From assembly GCA_024305745.1 (NCBI GenBank), contig JAHRBS010000014.1, positions 2,673,501 through 2,737,500 of the forward strand: a DNA stretch of 64,000 bases, read 5' to 3'. Positions within the stretch are counted from its first letter, which is position 1, and the number at the start of each line of letters is the position of its first letter. This DNA comes from Polyporus tsugae (lineage: Eukaryota > Basidiomycota > Agaricomycetes > Polyporales > Polyporaceae). The translations under genes were made by a program, and so were the position numbers. Positions 58,516 to 64,000 of this stretch are shown one piece after another. The notes under the pieces are model-generated. The model did no database searches. It saw only the letters and a program-made list of their open reading frames with translations, and was not told where the DNA came from.

Positions 58516-59555
58516 TTAGTGATGGTGAGAGGAGCGAGTGCGGTGGTAGCAAATGGCAACGTCGGAGATGATGTCGGCGAGATCGGGGTACTTGTGGAAA
58601 GGGACAAACACACCGTCAAACCACAAGTACTCGTAGGCATTGGAGAACTCGCATTGTAGGGCGGTGTGGACAGTGGTCTTGACAATTCGAGGTGATTGGG
58701 TGATGCGGATGAGGGTTTCGTGGTTGGCGTCAGTGTCGTCTGCGAAGAAGGTGAAGTGAAAGGTGTTGAACTCGGTGGGAACAGTAATGGTGTAGTCGCT
58801 GAAGATGACCATGACCATGTGGAGAGGAGAGCAGAGAGTGGATTGCTGCGGTACTGTGGTGCTGCAGCTTCGTATATAGCTTTTTGAGGAATGTGGTGAG
58901 CATAACAAATCACGCCGAATTCGTCAGCTGTGCTGAGTGATGAGCGATAGAAACGGATGGATGACTGAGTGTACTGAATGGATGGGGTCCCATCGGGATT
59001 CTGCACGGATCTGATGACCTGGATGCGTGGGGTTTTGAACAAGTCATGCGGCAACCAGTGAGAGCGAATCTACTTAAAGACCGGTCCGTGTTGGTCAGCT
59101 GTCTAGTGGAATTGATCTGGGAACAAGTTTCGAAGTGAGGGTAGTGTGGGTCGGTCTGGACAGGGTTCCGGTTGTGGAGCTGGAGCCGGATTTTCTCGAC
59201 ATTGGATGGATCAGATAGGGAGTAACTCGCCGGTGAATCGGAACCAGTGCCGAGTGAGTGGGTGTAGGCCACGTAAGGCGATTGCGAACTCGGCTCGAGT
59301 GAGTTGACAGATTGCCTCTAGGTTTGATCTCCCATCGTCAGTGAGTGTGATGACTAGGCGAGAGAGTCCATTCGGTCTGGATGGTGAGTAAATCAGGAAC
59401 GGGTTCTGCAGTTCGAAGTCCCAGATTGTGCCTCGACCATGGTTGAGAAGTGCATACTCCGTAGAGGATAGAACCCATCCTACTGAGTACATGAGTCTAG
59501 TACGGGGTGTAGAGTTATACGTAATGATGGAAAGTTGGGGGTATTCTTCGGCCAT
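58516..59555 (-). pseudogene. Accessory ORF of element 2
   Basis: Mirror of the pre-gag ORF of element 1. The only residue difference noticed between the two elements lies here (His-Asp-Leu-Phe preceded by Pro rather than Leu, near 59050). Confidence 0.5.
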
Positions 59556-59798
59556 GTCGTAAGGTTCCCTGTTGCAATGTGCTAGCTAGGCGACCGTCGG
59601 GATGTCCTTCTTTGGAAGGGTGTCAGAGTTACAGACCGATCTTTCTACCGTATTTCAGTTCTAAGTTTCAAAAATAAAAGGTGTAAGTGTTTTAACCGAC
59701 GCGCAGTCGGTACTTTGACAACCATCAGTGATGATCAGTCTTAGACAGGGCGCGACGAGTAAGAGCTCATTCGTTGCAGGGTTGAACTTCTGACTTAA

Positions 59799-60268
59799 TG
59801 TCACGACTCACCTAGGCGCTAGTCCTAGACGCGCACTTGGAGGTGCTGCGGTGAGAAGCTTTGAGGGTGGTTGTAGTCTGGTGTCTTCTAATACTACTGG
59901 TTGTAGTAGAGGATGAGCTCTAGCAAAGAGTAAACTGCCAGTTAATGCTGCTAAGTCAGAAGTTAGGGTCTCCCCTAACCTGACTTCCGGGTTTATATAG
60001 GTTTCTGTCTAGTACAGAGAGTCATGTACTATTCAGTTTGTGAGGGTCATGGACCTGGTCTAGTATCCGGGGTCTGGTGTTGTTACTGGGGTCTTTGCTA
60101 AGGTTTGTAACAGAGTTCATATGAGTAATGAGAGACGGGTCTGGCTCGATCCTGGCTCAGTCCATCTGATCATCGGAATGGTCGGAGATATTGTATTGTA
60201 CTGGTTTCCGTGACTCCTATGTTTTGTGGTTTCTGGGATCATATGATCGTGAAAATTGTATCGTGACA
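59799..60268 (-). repeat. 5' LTR of element 2
   Basis: 470 bp. Carries the 5'-type variants of element 1 (GTAACAACACC, CACCTCCAAG) plus at least five private transitions, for example CACAAAACAT for CACGAGACAT. The self-priming site adjoins it at 59785-59797. Confidence 0.9.
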
Positions 60269-61953
60269 CTTGCCCTCTCCAAACTACACCACGACTTCGC
60301 CGTCAGACCACTCTTTGCCCACATTACAATATACTTCAGTCAATGGTTGCCTAACCACATTACTGCCACGATGGAAGATTTGGGCTTTCAGGAGAAAATC
60401 ACCTTGGACATTCTTCAGCACATCCAGCTTTTCCCTGAGTTTGCGAGTTTGGTCAAGAAAATCACCATCCAGGCCGACCACTTCTATCGTGGAGATGACA
60501 TGATAGTGCACACTGGTGAGTACTATGTGTATGTTCAATCCTACCCTTGACTGACAGTTGGGATGGGGCAACTAAGAAGCTCTCATCGCGGCGCTGCAGG
60601 CCTTTCCGAACCTTTGCGCATTCCATTGGTATGGCGACTTGCCGGAGTTGAGTGCAGATGTCCTCACCGCCCTCGCGTGGTCACCTTCAGGGCCCTCGCT
60701 AAAGGAGCTGCATATCCCGTAAAGTATTTTCCCCCTTGTGCTTGAGTTCGGAGTCACTGACTCGTCTGAAGAATCACGCGGCTCACAGAAGCCACGATTT
60801 CTTGTCTCTCTGCGTTCAGTGGCCTCCAAGAGCTGTGTACTATTGACGACTGCTGTTACGACCCCCCTCTCAACAGTGGCCGCATGCGTGCACTTCAGAA
60901 AGCGGTGAATGCCATGTCATCCACTCTGACGCAGATCGCTCTGGGCGATGATGTCTTCTGGGGATGCTCCATCCAATTGATGCTCGCTCTCTAGGAGCTT
61001 GAACTCCTCTTGCCAGAAACTATGGCAGGGGGCCTCTCCCTCGTCTTTCAGCATTGTTCCTCCCTTCGCTCCCTCATGTTGATCCCAATGGGAGTCGATG
61101 AACTCTTCTCCGTCCTTCAAGCGCACTCGACCGCACTCCCCGAGCTGCGCGTGCTGAAGTACATTCACCAGATAAATTTGGGCAGCTTCGAGAACCAATA
61201 CGCGGAGATCCTAGCACAGTTCATAAAGAACAAGAAGAAACTAGTGTCACTTGATCTGGAGATCGAGCCAGCGGACGTCGACGGGGCATTGTGCGACAAA
61301 CTGTTGTTTGAGGCTATCAGGGAGCTTCCGCACCTCGAAGTGCTAGGTTTCTATCTCATACACTCTGCGTGGGAGCCTGGCGACATCCAGCTCTTCCGTG
61401 ATTGCCTTCCGCGCAGACTGACCGCCCTCCGTCTCAATGTCGCATTCGACAGGCGGGACCCTCAGGCTGACGTCTTCCTCCAGGAGTGGCTCAGTCTCAT
61501 GCGTACAGCTGGCAGCCCATCAGCTCAATTCAACCGTCACTAATGGGGCCATGATCTCAACCTCTCCAGATCAAGGATCTCTCATCGCTACGATACCTCC
61601 ACATCTCTGACCCATTGCATGCGTTCGACGTGAGGCAGCAGCTCCTCCACGACTCCCCTGCCTCCCTTGAGCTGCTCGGATAAGGGCCGTTCGTGCGCTG
61701 GCTCGTACGCGACCATGCCAGCGACGACCGCCCCACGTGCTCACCGTGCTGGCCTGCGTCGAAAGTCAAGTTCAGGTGCGCTGAAGATTTCGGATGTGCG
61801 GAATGGGAGTGGTTGTTGCGATGGCACGGTTTTAGTGAGTTATCCGCGCTTGAATGCTCTCCAGCCTGGTGCGCTAACGGACTTACAGTAGAGGAAGAGT
61901 ATTCGGAATTCGGCGTGATTGACGGGGATGCGGATGAACCGTTGCTTCAGTGA
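60269..61953 (+). pseudogene. F-box-6, 3' part (interrupted gene)
   Basis: Continues from 51115. The first exon has LSKLHHDFAVRPLFAHITIY and DLGFQEKITLDILQHIQLFP, ending HTG before GTGAGT (about 60512). The next exon (ALIAALQAFPNLCAFHWYGD, LKELHIP) ends at GTAAAG near 60718. The third resumes with ITRLTEATISCLSAFSGLQE. TAG at 60992-60994 interrupts it before ELELLLPETMAGG, and the long open stretch then runs to 61543 (LEVLGFYLIHSAW, LRRLTALRLNVAF-like). The C-terminal part is in further exons with a TAA near 61682, ending at 61953. LRR-like repeats throughout. The stops fit C-to-T change; they probably came after the insertion. Confidence 0.75.
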
Positions 61954-62158
61954 GGTCGTAGGTGCGTCCGTTTGTGATCATGACTTGTGTACAACATAGA
62001 TTGATATGAACACGTCTGTTGGGGAGTTGACGCGGATAAAATTAGTCACAGCGAGTTGATAGAAGATGCCGCATACTACTAGTAGAGATGAAGTATGATT
62101 GTTATGCTAGAGAAGACGTGTCGTTGATCATGAGAGATGTCGTGAAAGCTGAAACAGT
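61954..62158. other. Convergent 3' region of F-box-6 and HNH-10
   Basis: Contains the AGTCACAGCGAGTTGAT and GCATACTACTAGTAGA sequence shared with the 3' flank of F-box-5. No ORF. Confidence 0.5.
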
Positions 62159-63644
62159 TTAATTCTCCCGGGAGTCCATTGTACGAGAGTATATGGAGTC
62201 TCTCAACGCCCCCGCAGACAAGTCCAGCTCAACTTCCAGACATGTCTCTGAACCCTCATACTCCGCGACTGACCTCCAGAATGCGCTACCGCTCGGGGAC
62301 GGCCAGCGCGAAAATCCGGGGAGCCAACGGGGTCAGAAGAATAGACGGTCGAACGCGGCAACAGCCCTGCTGCGCCAGAGCACACCTGTCAGCGCAGCAT
62401 GCAGCCGGAGCAGCCCTCGGTCGGGGAGGTCCACCCCAGACTGACTGTGGTTGGCGAACGTAACGTGGCTGGTGACGTGTCGCGAGCCCCGGTCGTTCCG
62501 CAATCCGTAGCACTTGATCTTGTAGTGGTTCGGTGTCTGCGAGGTGTTTCATCAATCAGCATTAGCAATATTAGCACCAGGCGCGACGGTGGAGCAGATT
62601 AGAGCGGATGGGACGAACCTCAGTGGGATGCAGACACCATTGAAACTGCTGGAACCCAACGCACGTGGAGGTATTCACATACAAGGTGTTTTGGGTTCCC
62701 TCTGCCTTCTCGAAGACAGTGTAGTCAAGACGGAAATAGCCCTTCAGGATGCCAAACATGATATCGATGTCCTGCAACCAGATGTGCGCTCGTGAAACAT
62801 TACAACACCGATGACTGTGAGAGGACTGACGCACCTGGCTTGACTCGACACCTTCACCGTGCACGTCTTGTGCAAACACCTCGCGTTTGATGATCAGAAC
62901 GACATCGCAATCGTAGAACTCTGCACCTTCCGGCGCAGGCCGCTCCAAGAACCACTCGATATTATAACACCTGCACATGAAGCAATAATAATTTTCCTGT
63001 GCCATGACCTAGGTGGCCGCGGATGTTCAGCAACGGATGGTGCAATCAATTCTGGCTTACCTGCTCCTTCCAGCGGCGCTGCTGATCTCTATCCCGCTGC
63101 CTTGTTATCTGCTCTGATTCAGTCGGTGTCGAATCCCCCCAGAATTCCTGCGGCTCGGGGGCAGAGTTCAGGTCATCATCTGCACCATAGGCGTAGACTG
63201 AACAAAGATGGCATTGGTATTGGGGGATGATGCATATCGTGAAATTGACTCACAGGGCCATAGCAAGAATGCCACCTAGGTCGAGGCGAGGTGGTCAAGT
63301 GCTTGGACCAAGTTACCCTCGGCAGGTACGACGCCGACCGTGGCTGGCGTGACACGATCGCCACAGACACATATGGTAGCGGAGACATACCGTTTTCCTG
63401 AAACCAGACTGAGCTCATCCGCCGTATGATATAGGGTGTTGAAGAGCCTGAGCGTCGTGAAGGCGGGGACGTGGAGTATTGTTTGTTGGATGTGTTCTGC
63501 CCATGATGGCCCGCTCAGCTGGGCCTGGTTTGATTTGGTAAGGATGTCAAGGTACCAATGGGCGCGAGTGTGTAGAGCGTCGTCAGGGATACAGGCATCT
63601 TGGATGAGGGTGTCAACGGCTTCTGTGAATTCTGCAGTCAACAT
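62159..63644 (-). pseudogene. HNH-10: HNH gene with intact splicing plan and two nonsense codons
   Basis: Exons 63644-63254, 63197-63061, 63008-62835, 62771-62619 and 62536-62159 total 1233 nt, phases 1,0,0,0. In-frame stops: TAG at 63276-63278, where relatives have the Trp of STWVAFLLWP, and TGA at 62333-62335. An upstream in-frame ATG at 63740 would add 32 residues. Exon 1 has MLTAEFTEAVDTLIQDACI and GKRYVSATICVCGD. Exon 3 has AQENYYCFMCRCYNI, not the usual RDGY, and LIIKREVFAQD where the first His should be. Exon 4 has NTLYVNTSTCVGFQQFQW, with Val for the last His. Exon 5 has RHVTSHVTFANHSQ and LLRLHAALTGVLWRS. It most resembles HNH-3 in exon 3. Confidence 0.8.
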
Positions 63645-63740
63645 GCGTGCGGTGGGTGCTGGGTGCCAGTGGATCTGCCAGAGCGGGGTGTAGAGCAAGA
63701 CGTGAAGGAAGTGCGCAGACTGTGAGGCCGGCAAGAGCAA

Positions 63741-64000
63741 AGGTGGAGGAGGGGAGAAAGTGCCAAAACCTCAGCTGCTAGCAGTGATGGGAGTATGCAG
63801 GGGGTCCGGGGAACAGGAGGAACAGAACCATAACACAGGCGACAGCGAATGAGCACTTGAGGGACAAAAACGGCACAGCATAAAGGATGGGTAAAAGTAC
63901 TTCCATGCAGACAGAGATTCCGTGAAGGGGCAAAGGTGCCCCGAAATCAATTGCAAACCCTGGTAAAGGAGACTAGGGAACATGCACATGGATGTCCAGG
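63741..64000. other. Upstream region of HNH-10 to window edge
   Basis: Would contain the promoter of HNH-10. No further feature was identified. Confidence 0.35.

Larger units (their letters stand above)
51116..60268 (-). mobile_element. Ty3/chromovirus LTR retrotransposon, element 2 (9153 bp), inside F-box-6
   Basis: Exact mirror of element 1: any position p in element 1 corresponds to 91090 minus p here, with no length difference. The target-site duplication is CTCGC (51111-51115) and CTTGC (60269-60273), one C-to-T change apart and different from that of element 1. Every internal ORF translation compared is the same as in element 1, stops and RNase H deletion included, except one Leu/Pro change in the accessory ORF. 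The LTRs share the 5'-type and 3'-type variants of element 1 but also carry private transitions. It forms a 9.15-kb inverted repeat with element 1. Confidence 0.92.

Noticed and set aside
12186..63644. HNH genes as homing endonucleases or group I intron ORFs
   Set aside because: They have their own spliceosomal introns and conserved N- and C-terminal domains, and there is no self-splicing intron or intein context.
1..64000. tRNA, rRNA, CRISPR arrays, bacterial operons
   Set aside because: No cloverleaf with A and B boxes, no rRNA sequence and no regularly spaced repeats were found; gene structure is eukaryotic.

Overview
This window looks like a stretch of nuclear chromosome from a filamentous basidiomycete, probably Agaricomycetes; a narrower placement would be a guess. 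Evidence: genes are split by many 50-100 nt GT-AG introns, F-box/leucine-rich proteins are repeated, fungal HNH-domain proteins are expanded, and there are chromodomain Ty3-type LTR retrotransposons. No bacterial operons, rRNA or recognisable tRNA were seen.

Layout. 1-2113 and about 9252-12050 hold two near-identical minus-strand genes for a METTL24-like (Methyltransf_22 type) methyltransferase with an N-terminal membrane anchor; the first runs off the left edge. They are separated by about 7 kb in which I could support no gene. The second copy carries a 535-bp insertion with terminal inverted repeats in its third intron. From 12.2 to 29.6 kb an HNH-domain family (called HNH-1 to HNH-7 here) is interleaved with F-box-like genes. 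30822-39974 and 51116-60268 are two full-length 9153-bp Ty3/chromovirus elements in opposite orientation, forming a 9.15-kb inverted repeat around an 11.1-kb spacer. The spacer holds HNH-8, HNH-9, a possible HNH-11 relic, an unrecognised ORF and a decayed F-box gene. The second element sits inside another F-box gene, whose two halves flank it (51039-51115 and 60269-61953). HNH-10 closes the window.

Main result. At least ten copies of one gene family share the same five-exon plan. Where all junctions could be placed, the intron phases are 1,0,0,0. The product has a helical N-terminal domain, a charged linker, a split HNH_2-type nuclease core and a C-terminal domain. Only HNH-1 (intact) and HNH-7 (one in-frame stop) keep the first His, the Asn and the last His of the core. 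HNH-4 is intact but has Arg for the first His. HNH-6 is intact but has lost both His, and most others are broken. The Asn and the fold positions are kept even where the His are gone. This is a birth-and-death family with apparently non-catalytic paralogues, next to a second birth-and-death family (F-box) and to transposons. Function cannot be read from the sequence; a role in nonself recognition or genome defence is speculation.

Most nonsense codons in the elements and in the genes around them can be derived from CGA, CAG, CAA or TGG by C-to-T (or G-to-A) transition, and 12 of 13 differences between the two LTRs of one element are transitions. This fits cytosine methylation and deamination, or a RIP-like process, in a transposon-rich segment.
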